Below, one piece after another: positions 36,549 through 45,972 of a stretch of 64,000 nt of DNA (the stretch's first letter is position 1; each line of letters begins with the position of its first letter). Source of the DNA: Gammaproteobacteria bacterium (GTDB lineage: Bacteria > Pseudomonadota > Gammaproteobacteria > Pseudomonadales > JAUIET01); contig JAUIET010000002.1 in NCBI GenBank assembly GCA_030429735.1, positions 62,001 through 126,000 on the forward strand, given 5' to 3'. The position numbers and the translations under genes were made by a program. Under the pieces are notes generated by a model that saw only the letters and a program-made list of their open reading frames with translations, made no database searches and had not been told where the DNA came from.

Positions 36549-38491
36549 TCGCCGCTTTTTTCCAGTAAAGCGGCAGCTTCATTGCAAATCACCCGCGCAT
36601 TGCCTTTTCGTTGCGTGAAGCCAATTTGATCGAAGAACTCGAGTATTTCAATAGTCAGGTTTCTGCCTAAGCCGAATACCTGCTTTGCTTCAACTACGCT
36701 TATCTCGCCCGATGCGCCAGCGAATTCTCGTACTAGCGCCGCCAGTTCCTGCAGAGTGACAGGCAATGCAAGTCGCTTCTCGCCAACCTCGAAAAGATCA
36801 CCGGACTTGATGGCGGGGCGAGTAAGTCTATCCAATTGCTGTGCGCTAAAACCGGTCTCTTTCTGAAGCTCGGAGCGCAGCGGAATGTGAAGAGCACTTG
36901 CCAGCAGGCAAGATTCAAGTTGCTGCCACTCCTTTTGCACCTGGGGAGACAGCGTGGGTTTGTGTCCAAGCACCTGCACCAGTTGGTCTTTAAAAGTGGC
37001 GTGGTTGGTACGAACACGATCATTCAGTACAGGCCGAAACATCACAGCGGGAATTTCTGCGTTCAGTTGGGTCTGCAGCAACTCGGGATGTATACCTGGC
37101 TCCATCGGGCGGGTGCGATGCCACTCGGCCAACCGATGATCAAAACACTGCAGAAACCTATTCCATTCCTGCTTCGACACTATCAGCTCGTCGATCTCGG
37201 TACGAATTCTGATAGAACTGCCTTGCCGAAAGGGCGGCATACCCAGGATTTCATCCAATTCATGCTGCGACAGATTCCATACCCGTTTACACCACTGCAG
37301 ACTAACGATATCACTTTGTTGGAAAAAAAGTTGTTCAAGTACCAAAGGCGGTGAAGCAGCTTCCATTGTCTCCAGCAGAGTGAGGCGCTGCTGGCGCGAG
37401 GTTCCTGACTTCCTGGCTTTCGGTGCAGCGGGGTCAATAACTATCCCACCGCCAAGAGTTTTGCTTTCACTGTCATCGCGCAATACAAAACGATCACCAG
37501 CGAACGCGAGAACTTCGTTGTCGAGGATAAGCTGGATGAGTCGGGAGGAAGGGTCACTTGCATCAGAGTCGAGGAAATACGTTCGAGCGGCGATGCGTCG
37601 CGTACCAATATAAAGCTTTACTCGGCCAAGATGTTTGAGCAGATGCTGTGACTCTTCCGCCGCCCAGCAGCGCGTGTCGAGGCGCTGGGCAGGCTCTGCA
37701 GTAGGATGAGCACACAGGAAATCGCCTCTGTGTACCCTCTCCAGCGAGATTTTCCCGGCCAGATTCAGCGCGCATCGCTGGCCGGCGTACCCCACTTCAG
37801 CAGCTGCGCCCTGGGCGTGAATTTCGCGGACTCGAGTCGTGTATTTCTGACGGGTGTGCTCGCCAGCGGTGTGCAGTGTCAGTTCCTCCCCGGTACTGGC
37901 CGACCCGGAAAGACACGTACCGGTAACGACTACGCCAGCGCCTTTTTTTACAAATACCCGGTCTATATACATGCGAAACTGGGTTTCAGAATGCCGCTTG
38001 GGCAGGTTCTGCAATCGATCTTGTAATACAGTCTGCAGCCGTGTTACGCCATCACCTGTCAGGTTGGAAATCGGGCATACGCTTGCGCCTGGAATCAACG
38101 CCGAGGTTTGTTCGATAACCTGCTGCAATCGAGAGTTTGATACCAGGTCGCTTTTGCTGACCACGCCGATAAAGCGCTTTACACCCAGCAAATGCAACAG
38201 TTGCAGATGCTCCAGCGTTTGCGGCATCACTCCGTCGTCTGCGGCAACGACCAGCATGCCGAGATCGATGCCGGTGATGCCCGAGATCATGGTGTTGATG
38301 AAACGATGATGGCCGGGTACGTCGATAAAGCCAATGGCCTGATTCGCATCGTGCTCGACAAATGCGTAACCCAGCTCAATAGTGAGGCCGCGTTTTTTTT
38401 CCTCGGCCAACCGGTCGGTATCTGTGCCTGTCAGGCGTTTCACCAAACTGGTTTTTCCGTGGTCTACATGTCCGGCGGTTGCAACAAGCAT
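36545..38491 (-). CDS. selB: SelB, selenocysteine-specific elongation factor
   Basis: 648 residues. The EF-Tu-like G domain begins AGHVDHGKTSLVKRLTGTDTDRL with the selB-type switch EEKKRGLTIELGYAF, then DVPGHHRF and VSKSDL. Domains II and III follow, and the C-terminal third has the winged helices that bind the SECIS hairpin. It delivers Sec-tRNA to UGA codons. selA, selD and selC are not in this window, and none of the genes here appears to encode a selenoprotein, so its clients lie elsewhere. Convergent with the SGNH gene. Confidence 0.95.
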   Translation of the reverse strand: MLVATAGHVDHGKTSLVKRLTGTDTDRLAEEKKRGLTIELGYAFVEHDANQAIGFIDVPGHHRFINTMISGITGIDLGMLVVAADDGVMPQTLEHLQLLHLLGVKRFIGVVSKSDLVSNSRLQQVIEQTSALIPGASVCPISNLTGDGVTRLQTVLQDRLQNLPKRHSETQFRMYIDRVFVKKGAGVVVTGTCLSGSASTGEELTLHTAGEHTRQKYTTRVREIHAQGAAAEVGYAGQRCALNLAGKISLERVHRGDFLCAHPTAEPAQRLDTRCWAAEESQHLLKHLGRVKLYIGTRRIAARTYFLDSDASDPSSRLIQLILDNEVLAFAGDRFVLRDDSESKTLGGGIVIDPAAPKARKSGTSRQQRLTLLETMEAASPPLVLEQLFFQQSDIVSLQWCKRVWNLSQHELDEILGMPPFRQGSSIRIRTEIDELIVSKQEWNRFLQCFDHRLAEWHRTRPMEPGIHPELLQTQLNAEIPAVMFRPVLNDRVRTNHATFKDQLVQVLGHKPTLSPQVQKEWQQLESCLLASALHIPLRSELQKETGFSAQQLDRLTRPAIKSGDLFEVGEKRLALPVTLQELAALVREFAGASGEISVVEAKQVFGLGRNLTIEILEFFDQIGFTQRKGNARVICNEAAALLEKSGD

Positions 38492-38558
38492 TATGGATTA
38501 TTTTTACGAATTCACTGGGTCAGCAATTCCGGGTAGCCACGCAAGGTAGTATTGATGG

Positions 38559-39761
38559 CTATTCCTGGTTCAATCGTAACGGTACCAGGATAATGGCCGC
38601 CACAACTAACACGGCGCTAAACACGTTAAGTAACATCACGTAGTTACCGGTCATGTCCACCAGCTTACCAGACACAACAAAGCCTGGCATAACGATCAGA
38701 CTGATCAATGGCGACATCAAACCCATTGCCCGACCATAACTCACCAGCCCAAAGGCTTTAGCCATCATTGCCCCCCAGACCGGTAACTGGCCGCCGGCAG
38801 CAAGGCCAAGCAACGCAGACGCCAGTATCATCATTAAAAAACCTGGTTCAGTTGCGAGAATCAAGAAACCACCAGCCACCAATGCCATCGCCAGCCAAAG
38901 CCCCACTTTCAGGTTCATTTTGTCTGCGGCAAAACCGAACGCGACCTTACCCACTATGCCACCAATAGCAATTACAGTGATCAGCTGCCCGGCTTGTTCA
39001 GTGCTTGTGCCGAGTGCGGTTGCGTAGGGCGTTATGTTCGACAGTATCGCGGTGTACACACAAAACAGTAAGCTTAGCGGAATGCCAATCAGCCAATAAG
39101 AGGGATTCGTCAGGATATCTTTCGTGGTTAACGCGCCAATCGCAGTGGTTCCACCGGTTTGAAGGTCAGCGTCCTCAATCTCGCTTCCTGCCTCAGCAGG
39201 TGTACCGCGAATTGTCAGAACGATAATCGGCAGCGCGATCAGCGCAACGCCGTAGGAGAAATACGCCAGTGCAGTGCGCCAGCCATAGTGTTCTATCCAG
39301 TAAGCCAACAGTAAAGGTACAACGATGCCGCCCACCGAAGTACCCAGTGCGGAAATACCCAGTGCTCTGCCACGACTGGTGGTAAACCAGCGCGAAATCG
39401 TTGTGGCTGAGGACTGTGAGCCCGCCAGTGCGTTACCCAGGGCCATGGTGAGCCCAAACAACAGCACATATTGTGTGATTGAAGTGGACGCCGACAGCAG
39501 GTAAAGGCCGAGTGATACAAGCGCAGCGCCCGCTGCCATTACCCAGCGGGTTGAATAGCGATCAATCAGAATGCCCCCCACCGGCATCGCGATCAGCGCA
39601 AACAAAGTACCCAGGCTCAGGCTGTACATCACTTCTTCGAGACCCACACCGAATTCGGTTTGGACAGGAGCTACGAGCAGGCTGACTGCGTAGGTGAAGA
39701 AACCAATAAGAAACAACTGCGCAATGAACGTGCCGCCAACAACATACCAGCCAAAGAACAT
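38559..39761 (-). CDS. MFS transporter, monocarboxylate/oxalate-formate-like
   Basis: 400 residues with about 12 membrane helices and short loops. The N-terminus MFFGWYVVGGTFIAQLFLIG and the loop GGILIDRYSTRWVM (between helices 2 and 3) are typical of the MCT/OFA branch of the major facilitator family. It probably carries a small organic acid. It is the last gene of a run with SDR and FadH-like genes; only 2 bp separate it from the SDR gene, so it is likely translated with it. Confidence 0.88.
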   Translation of the reverse strand: MFFGWYVVGGTFIAQLFLIGFFTYAVSLLVAPVQTEFGVGLEEVMYSLSLGTLFALIAMPVGGILIDRYSTRWVMAAGAALVSLGLYLLSASTSITQYVLLFGLTMALGNALAGSQSSATTISRWFTTSRGRALGISALGTSVGGIVVPLLLAYWIEHYGWRTALAYFSYGVALIALPIIVLTIRGTPAEAGSEIEDADLQTGGTTAIGALTTKDILTNPSYWLIGIPLSLLFCVYTAILSNITPYATALGTSTEQAGQLITVIAIGGIVGKVAFGFAADKMNLKVGLWLAMALVAGGFLILATEPGFLMMILASALLGLAAGGQLPVWGAMMAKAFGLVSYGRAMGLMSPLISLIVMPGFVVSGKLVDMTGNYVMLLNVFSAVLVVAAIILVPLRLNQE

Positions 39762-39763
39762 AA

Positions 39764-40561
39764 TCAGACTCCGAAATCTGTTCTAGGCATTTCTACTGGT
39801 GTTCGAGCTACGCCACCATTAACGCCATAGATTTCGCCGGTCACATAGTCTGCGGCGGGCGAGGCGAGAAACAGCACGCAAGCGGCCACGTCCTCGGGTT
39901 GGCCAAGTCGAGCCAAAGGCGTATGTTTCAGCATGGCAGCTTCCATGTCCTCGTTCATAAACCCTTCCAGGGCGGAGGTGAGCGTGGTCCCCACAGCGAT
40001 GGCATTGACGCGCACAGTCGGCGCAAAATCCTGCGCCAGATTACGAGTCAGCATATCCATGGCGGCTTTTCCTACTCCGTATGCCGCGAAACCTGGTTGC
40101 GCGAAACGGGCGGCCACCGAAGAGATGTTAACGATTGACCCTTTGCCGGTTTTGGCCATGTGCGGGGCGGCTAGTCTGGACATTGCGAAAGCAGACGTGC
40201 AATTAAAATGCAATACCGCGTCGAATTCCTCAGGTGTGGTGTCGAGCGCCGGTTTGGGGCCGGCACCTCCGGCGTTGTTGACCAGAATGTCAAGGCGGCC
40301 AAATTCCGCCAGCGCCTGCTCAACCACTGATTGACGTTGCGCTTCGTTGGTTGCGTCGCATTGCACCACCAGCGCTTTGCGACCACGCTGACGAATTTGC
40401 TCAGCAGTGTGTTCCAGTTGGCTTACTGTGCGCGCAGATACCACGACATCGGCACCGGCATCGGCCAGTGCGATCGCACTGGCCTGGCCAATGCCTCGGC
40501 CAGCACCGGTAACGATAGCCACCTGTCCGTCCAGGCGAAATTTGTCCAGAATACTGTTCAT
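39764..40561 (-). CDS. SDR family oxidoreductase
   Basis: 265 residues from ATG 40561, which has AGAGGA 7 bp upstream; the open frame reaches further into the next gene. Classical SDR motifs: TGAGRGIG (18-25), NNAGG (95-99), S147/S148, Y161-x3-K165 (YGVGK) and a C-terminal SPAADYVTGEIYGVNGG. It would reduce a ketone or oxidise an alcohol with NAD(P)H. It lies 25 bp after the FadH-like gene and 2 bp before the MFS gene; a common substrate is likely. Confidence 0.9.
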   Translation of the reverse strand: MNSILDKFRLDGQVAIVTGAGRGIGQASAIALADAGADVVVSARTVSQLEHTAEQIRQRGRKALVVQCDATNEAQRQSVVEQALAEFGRLDILVNNAGGAGPKPALDTTPEEFDAVLHFNCTSAFAMSRLAAPHMAKTGKGSIVNISSVAARFAQPGFAAYGVGKAAMDMLTRNLAQDFAPTVRVNAIAVGTTLTSALEGFMNEDMEAAMLKHTPLARLGQPEDVAACVLFLASPAADYVTGEIYGVNGGVARTPVEMPRTDFGV

Positions 40562-40586
40562 GATATTTCCTCTGTTGGCTGTCGAT

Positions 40587-42707
40587 TTACAGCGCGACAG
40601 CAAGCTCAGCCGCCGACTCGATGGCGCCTTCGATGTAACTCACACCGGTGCAATCGCCAATTGCGTGCGTGGTAAAACCGGCCGCGCGAAAGCGATCAGC
40701 AAGTCGCTCATCACCGGTGGCTCCTTTGGCAACAATCACGTGGTCAGCAGCAATACGGCGCGCCTGGCCGCGATAATTGGAATAGCTGACCAGGTTTTTG
40801 CCAATACTGATGTCACTGGCCCCATTGAGCACACGTACACCAAGATGCTCCAACTCTTCCAGCAAACGCATGCGCCGTACCAGGTACAAGCCTTTACCCG
40901 CACGTTTTGCTTCATCAATAACGGTCACCTGTCGGCCGCGCTCTGCCAAAAACTCGGCCAGCTCAAGGCCCACCAGCTCGGCACCGATAATTGTGATGCG
41001 ACCGCCAAGCGGTAGCCAGGCTTTAGTGATTTGGCGCACCACGGGCCCGAGCTGCGATAAGCGCGTTAATGAACCCATGGTGGCCATAAAGCGGGTAAAT
41101 GACGAGGTCTTGCGGTTCAGTTCGGGGTGGTCATCTGACATGACCATGGCGCGCATTTCATCACCGCTGAAGACAAAGTCCTGATCATTACCGGGAATGT
41201 CTGGCATATCGCGTTTTGCGCCGGTGGCCACAACCACTTCGTCGGCACCCAGTCGCTTGACCTGTTCCGGCGTGGCTTCGCAATTCAGATGCACTTTCAC
41301 ACCGGATTGCTTTATCTGGCGGCGCAACCAGTGCAGTAACTTCTCGTTTGCAGGGTAGGCAATGCCTGCAAATTGCAGGGTGCCGCCCAGCCTGTTGCTT
41401 TTCTCAAGCAAGCTGACCTGGAAGCCGCGTTTGTCGAGTCGGATCGCCGCTTCCATACCACCCGGGCCACCACCAATCACTGCAATGTGCTTTGCCGTAT
41501 CTGTCGCAATCAAAGCCCGTTCTTTTTCTTTTCCGGTTTCAGGATTTACCGCACATTTAATCGGGCGGCGTATGTAAATCTGACTGACGCAGCAGTAGCA
41601 GTACACGCAGGGGCGGATTTGTTCAGGTGTTCCGGCGGTCACTTTGGCGGGCAAATCCGGGTCGGCCAGCATTTTTCGACCCATTGCTAAAAAATCGAAA
41701 TTGCCCTGTTGTATGTGGCGATTTGCGGATTCCGGCTCGACACGACCTGAGGCAATCACCGGTACGCCAACCGCCTGCTTTATGGCGGTCGCGTTGGCGA
41801 TCATGCGTTCAGGAACGTGCGGAATATTCGATTCGGAATGCAGTGATCCTTTGCCAGTGTCGTGGTACGCACTGACTGTAATCGCATCCACGCCGGCGTT
41901 CTCGGCCATGCGCGCAGTGGCTTTGGCGTCTTCCAGGCAAATACCCTCTGCCAATCCGAACTCTTCCGAATCCAGTTTGCACCATAAGGCCAGCTTATTG
42001 CCTACCGCTTCTCGTATGCCGCGAATAATTCGTATCAACAGGCGCGCGCGATTTTCCAGGCTACCGCCATAGTCATCATCGCGATTATTGGTTCGCGGTG
42101 ACAAAAATTCAGAGATGATGTAACCGTGGCCACCGTGTATTTCAATCGCATCAAAGCCAGCCGCTAACGCTCGTACCGCAGCTTGTGAAAAGAGCGCCAC
42201 CAACTGGTCTATATCCTGCTCGGTCATCACGTGCAACTTCGGTGCCGGTGCGTTTGGGTCGAACATCGCCGCAAGTTCACTGCCGAGAAAGGCATTTGCA
42301 AAGCTGCCTGTTGGTGGTTCCGGGTAGGAAGGTACCCACTGGGGGCGGCCTTCGCGGCTGTCTTCGGTTGCCACCATACCGGCGTGATGTAACTGCGCGG
42401 CAATTTTTGCGCCATGCTGATGCACGGCATCCGTCATTTTGCGCAGCCCTGGAATAAAACGGTCATCTGAGATGGCCACTTGATGTGGCATGTTTCCGCC
42501 ATGTGGCCAGCCTACGCCGGTCACACCCAGCACAATTAAACCCGCACCGCCTTTGGCCTGGCGTTCGTGAAAGTCTATGATGCGCTGCCCGACATAGCCT
42601 TCTGGCTCGGCCAGGTTGATGCCCATGGCGCTGACCACCATGCGATTCTTGATCGAAACATTGCCTATCTGACCTGCCTGAGTCAGGGCCGAAAAGGAAG
42701 TTGACAT
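40587..42707 (-). CDS. FadH-like FMN/4Fe-4S/FAD oxidoreductase
   Basis: 706 residues from ATG 42707 (GAGGG upstream). N-terminal OYE-type FMN barrel with HGGHGYIISEFLSP and YGGSLENRARL; then C367-x2-C370-x2-C373-x11-C385 for a 4Fe-4S cluster; then a GGGPGGMEAAIRLDKRG FAD motif (about 415-430) and an NAD(P) Rossmann segment (TIIGAELVGLELAEFLAERG). The layout is that of 2,4-dienoyl-CoA reductase and related enone reductases, which reduce conjugated C=C bonds. Genes for SDR, LLM and a TonB receptor nearby suggest a cyclic enone or steroid-like substrate rather than fatty acids; this is inference. Confidence 0.92.
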   Translation of the reverse strand: MSTSFSALTQAGQIGNVSIKNRMVVSAMGINLAEPEGYVGQRIIDFHERQAKGGAGLIVLGVTGVGWPHGGNMPHQVAISDDRFIPGLRKMTDAVHQHGAKIAAQLHHAGMVATEDSREGRPQWVPSYPEPPTGSFANAFLGSELAAMFDPNAPAPKLHVMTEQDIDQLVALFSQAAVRALAAGFDAIEIHGGHGYIISEFLSPRTNNRDDDYGGSLENRARLLIRIIRGIREAVGNKLALWCKLDSEEFGLAEGICLEDAKATARMAENAGVDAITVSAYHDTGKGSLHSESNIPHVPERMIANATAIKQAVGVPVIASGRVEPESANRHIQQGNFDFLAMGRKMLADPDLPAKVTAGTPEQIRPCVYCYCCVSQIYIRRPIKCAVNPETGKEKERALIATDTAKHIAVIGGGPGGMEAAIRLDKRGFQVSLLEKSNRLGGTLQFAGIAYPANEKLLHWLRRQIKQSGVKVHLNCEATPEQVKRLGADEVVVATGAKRDMPDIPGNDQDFVFSGDEMRAMVMSDDHPELNRKTSSFTRFMATMGSLTRLSQLGPVVRQITKAWLPLGGRITIIGAELVGLELAEFLAERGRQVTVIDEAKRAGKGLYLVRRMRLLEELEHLGVRVLNGASDISIGKNLVSYSNYRGQARRIAADHVIVAKGATGDERLADRFRAAGFTTHAIGDCTGVSYIEGAIESAAELAVAL

Positions 42708-42825
42708 GCCGCCCTCGTTTTTCTGATCTATTGTGACGCTGGCACTACTATGCCGCACTCATCCGGCTTTCGCCATAGCGAAAGGCGTCGCGTGCATATA
42801 CATCTGGGTTCAGAAACAATGTAGG

Positions 42826-43935
42826 TTAGTGCAAGCCCGGGTGTTGTTCAGAATGCATGTGGTTTTCGCGATAGGCGCTTGGTGTCATGCCAACCCAGCT
42901 TCTAAAAGAACGCACGAATGAACTTGGTTCCGCAAATCCCAGCAGTTCTGCCAATTCGTTAATGCGGGTATTGCGGTTGCGAAGATGCTCGATCGCGAAC
43001 TCGCAGCGCAGTTGATCTTTTATCTCCTGATAGCTGGTGTCTTCCTGCTGCAGCCGGCGTCGCAAGCTTGATTCAGAGCAGTGCAGGTAATCGGCTATTT
43101 CCCTGAAGGAGGGCATTCCCTGGGTGAAATCGCGAGTGATGAGCGAGCGAATAGCGGCCGTTGTACTGCGTTGTTGATCGCCGGCGGCAATCAGCTCGTA
43201 CACACTATTTTCCAAAAAGCGCTCAAGTGATTCCGGGCCGTGTACCAAACGCCGCGCCAACACGTCGGCCGAGCCGCGCAAACAGGATGTGTCAGAATCG
43301 AATTGAATCGGGCATTGAAACACGCGTTGTGCGCCTTGATCATAGGCTTGCGATACTGATGAAGCAGCTACATGAACAACATTGAGCTCAATGGAATGAC
43401 CTACCAGCCAGGACGCAAACTTGAACCACACCATCAAGCCAGACACATGAGATACCGCGTCGAAATGCTCTGCCCAATCCCAGCGCTCGGGCACAAACGC
43501 TTGCTCAGAGGATTGCGTGCGCACGTGATAATGCAGCTCGAATTCAGTGGCGCTGGTCTTAAGGCTCATTTTGTAGCCAAGTAAGGGGTACAGCAAATGG
43601 TCAAAACGTGCCGCACGCTGCAGCGCGTCGCCCAGGGTTTTGCAGCTGATCAGGCTAAAGCACATCAGCTCAAACGCATCGCTGCCAATGCCTGCTGCCC
43701 AGGGTATGGGCCGGCGCAGTGACTGCATTTGCTTTACGGCGGCTGCGTACAGGCGCGAAAAATCAGCCACCGGCAGCAGCTCATCATCGTTCAATTCGGC
43801 CAGCGTTGCCCCGTTCAGGCCAGCAGCGGCCAGGGCGTCATCCGGCTGCAAGCCAATCGCACTCATGTAATTGATTACACGGCGAAATTTTTTAACGGGT
43901 ACCTGGCGGTTAATCTGGCGCGCACGCTTGCTCAT
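42826..43935 (-). CDS. AraC-family regulator
   Basis: 369 residues from ATG 43935; a TTG twelve codons upstream also fits the frame. The N-terminal part is the long effector-binding domain seen in OruR/ArgR-like AraC proteins (RVINYMSAIGLQPDDALAAAGL...), and the C-terminal 100 residues are the two-helix-turn-helix domain (FREIADYLHCSESSLRRRLQQEDTSYQEIKD then INELAELLGFAEPSSFVRSFRSWVGMTPSAYR). It probably senses the substrate of the flanking catabolic genes and activates them. Confidence 0.9.
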   Translation of the reverse strand: MSKRARQINRQVPVKKFRRVINYMSAIGLQPDDALAAAGLNGATLAELNDDELLPVADFSRLYAAAVKQMQSLRRPIPWAAGIGSDAFELMCFSLISCKTLGDALQRAARFDHLLYPLLGYKMSLKTSATEFELHYHVRTQSSEQAFVPERWDWAEHFDAVSHVSGLMVWFKFASWLVGHSIELNVVHVAASSVSQAYDQGAQRVFQCPIQFDSDTSCLRGSADVLARRLVHGPESLERFLENSVYELIAAGDQQRSTTAAIRSLITRDFTQGMPSFREIADYLHCSESSLRRRLQQEDTSYQEIKDQLRCEFAIEHLRNRNTRINELAELLGFAEPSSFVRSFRSWVGMTPSAYRENHMHSEQHPGLH

Positions 43936-44034
43936 GCGGCCCAGTTTCTCAAACCGAACCGGCAGTAACAAGCGGCGATAGTGTGCGCTTGAAAGGGTTA
44001 ATTTTTGTTTAGATTGGCTCTCCCGCGTGCGGCG

Positions 44035-44904
44035 CTAGCCGCGGATAACCGATTCGGCGTAGGTATTCACGGTGTCTATTTTCTGCTGCAGCGTTCGCGT
44101 ATCTTTTTTTCCGGAATAGATGTTGTGAAATCCAACGAATACCAGGTCTACACCGGCCTCGCTCAGCTTTTGGATGCCTTCTTTTGAGTAGGCCTCAAGG
44201 CCTGTGGCATGCACCTCAAACGCTTGATCTTCCCGTCCATATTCCCGGCGCAGGTCATGAAGTGTTGCGATCATGTCTTTGAGTTCAGTGAGCTCGCCAC
44301 CAGCCGCTACCCAGCCATCGCCCAGTCGCGCGGCGCGTTTCAGAGCGGCAGGTGAGTGCCCGCCCAGTAGAAGCGGCACCCGTTGATCTGGCACCGGACA
44401 CAGTTTGATTTCCGGTATGGATAATAATTCGCCTTCGAAGCTGAAATACTCGCCACTCATCAAACCGTTAATGATTTCAATCTGCTCATCCATGCGCTTG
44501 CCGCGTTTTGCCCAGGGAATCTGGGTGGCTTGAAAATCTTCCTCCCAGGGGCTTAAGCCAACGCCGATCGACAAACGATTATTGCTCATGACTGCCAGGG
44601 TACTGAGCATTTTGGCGACCACTACCGGTTGGCGCACGGCCAGTTTGATCACCGCGGTAGTGAAATGTATGCGCTCGGTGACAGCCGCAAGGCGAGCGAT
44701 CTGCAGGAACGGGTCCATAAACGGAATGCCGTCCAGAAAATCATTACTGCCGTCAGCGTTGTAAGGGTATTTGCTGATCGTTTCTTTGGGAAAGCAAATG
44801 CTGTCTGGAATCGTGATGGCATCAAAACCAGCCGCTTCGGCTGCCTGGGCCAGAGGCACATAATGATCATTCGGCTCTGACGACAAATTCATGGAAAATC
44901 GCAT
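44035..44904 (-). CDS. Luciferase-like (LLM class) flavin-dependent oxidoreductase
   Basis: 289 residues. Bacterial luciferase-fold text: AQAAEAAGFDAITIPDS, FTTAVIKLAVRQPVVVAKMLSTLAVMSNNRLSIGVGLSPWEEDF, the GKRMDEQIEIINGLMSG segment and VPLLLGGHSPAALKRAARLGDGWVA. It may act with FMN or F420; the cofactor cannot be settled here. It is the second LLM gene in the window and is not closely similar to the one at 23715. It follows the SDR at 44943 by 38 bp, suggesting co-transcription. Confidence 0.88.
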   Translation of the reverse strand: MRFSMNLSSEPNDHYVPLAQAAEAAGFDAITIPDSICFPKETISKYPYNADGSNDFLDGIPFMDPFLQIARLAAVTERIHFTTAVIKLAVRQPVVVAKMLSTLAVMSNNRLSIGVGLSPWEEDFQATQIPWAKRGKRMDEQIEIINGLMSGEYFSFEGELLSIPEIKLCPVPDQRVPLLLGGHSPAALKRAARLGDGWVAAGGELTELKDMIATLHDLRREYGREDQAFEVHATGLEAYSKEGIQKLSEAGVDLVFVGFHNIYSGKKDTRTLQQKIDTVNTYAESVIRG

Positions 44905-44942
44905 GGCTCTTTCCTTTTTTACTGGGCGTTGGTGGCGCGCTA

Positions 44943-45704
44943 CTAAAACTGATCCGGGCGCAACATCGCATCATGCCCGCCATCAACAAAGATAACGCTG
45001 CCACAAATAAAACTGGCTGCATTGCTGAGCAGAAAAGACGCGGCGTTGGCCATGTCCTCAGGTTGCCCGGGTCGTCCGACCGGAATACTTGCCATAAAAT
45101 CGCGGATGGCCTGGCCATATTCTTCGCTCTCTTCCACTGCCTGAGTCATTGGTGTTTGCGTGTAACCTGGTGCAATGGCATTGATTCGCACACCTTGTTG
45201 CGCAAAGCGATTCACATTGCGTCGCATCCAGCGGGCCACCGCCTGCTTGCTGCCGCTGTACGCAGCTTGCCCATCAATGCCCTCCACGTGCGCAAGTGCT
45301 GCGTTTTCATCCGCGTCGAGCAACAGCTCAACAAACGCACTATCAGTTGACATTGGGGCTGAATTCGATGAAATCAGCAGCACAGAGCCCTTGCTGCTGG
45401 CCAGTAATTCGGCAAGTCCATCCACCAGTTCTGTGGTACCAAAGTAGTTTACGGCCGGTATCAATTGTTTGTTCGGTACATGAGTTGCCACGCCGGCACA
45501 GGCAATAAACCCATCCAGTTTGCCAGCACAGGCCGTGCTGATGCCGTCAATCGCCGCCTGTCGGCCTTCTTCGTTGGACAGGTCAGCAATAATATCGGCA
45601 TCTTTGATGTCGGCCACAATTACCGTGTGCCCGTCTTTTCTTAAAGTTTCCTTAATCGCCGCGCCTATACCGGTAGCGCCGCCTGTCATCGCGTAGGTAG
45701 CCAT
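44943..45704 (-). CDS. SDR, 3-alpha-hydroxysteroid dehydrogenase-like
   Basis: 253 residues. TGGATGIG (7-14), S112/S113 and Y149-x3-K153 (YSGSK) are in place. The middle is shortened compared with classical SDRs and carries an insert rich in Asp, Glu and Ala before the active site (VELLLDADENAALAHVEGID), as in HsdA-type 3-alpha-hydroxysteroid dehydrogenase/carbonyl reductases. That would fit a steroid or polycyclic ketone substrate for this cluster. It is divergent from the TonB-dependent receptor gene. Confidence 0.82.
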   Translation of the reverse strand: MATYAMTGGATGIGAAIKETLRKDGHTVIVADIKDADIIADLSNEEGRQAAIDGISTACAGKLDGFIACAGVATHVPNKQLIPAVNYFGTTELVDGLAELLASSKGSVLLISSNSAPMSTDSAFVELLLDADENAALAHVEGIDGQAAYSGSKQAVARWMRRNVNRFAQQGVRINAIAPGYTQTPMTQAVEESEEYGQAIRDFMASIPVGRPGQPEDMANAASFLLSNAASFICGSVIFVDGGHDAMLRPDQF

Positions 45705-45972
45705 CGTTACACCCTCGTATCCAGTTCTGAATCAACATTCTACTTCCTGTTCGTGATGCGATCACAGCACACAAGCCGCCAGAAAATAGGCCGCAGGCGT
45801 CAGTTGTTGCTTCACTTGGAAAAATCTACAGAAAGTTTGAACCCTAATATCAATTTTATGGTGTTTTGCGTTCTTATGCTGCGCCAGCGTGTTGGCCACA
45901 ATACGTACCAAGTGTACAAGCCGTCTCACCGATGGTGGTCAATTTCAGAAGCTTATAACGAGGACAATGAAC

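Noticed and set aside
45889-45972. Longer N-terminus of the TonB receptor
   Set aside because: The extra residues have no signal-peptide character and the GAGGA site fits ATG 45973.
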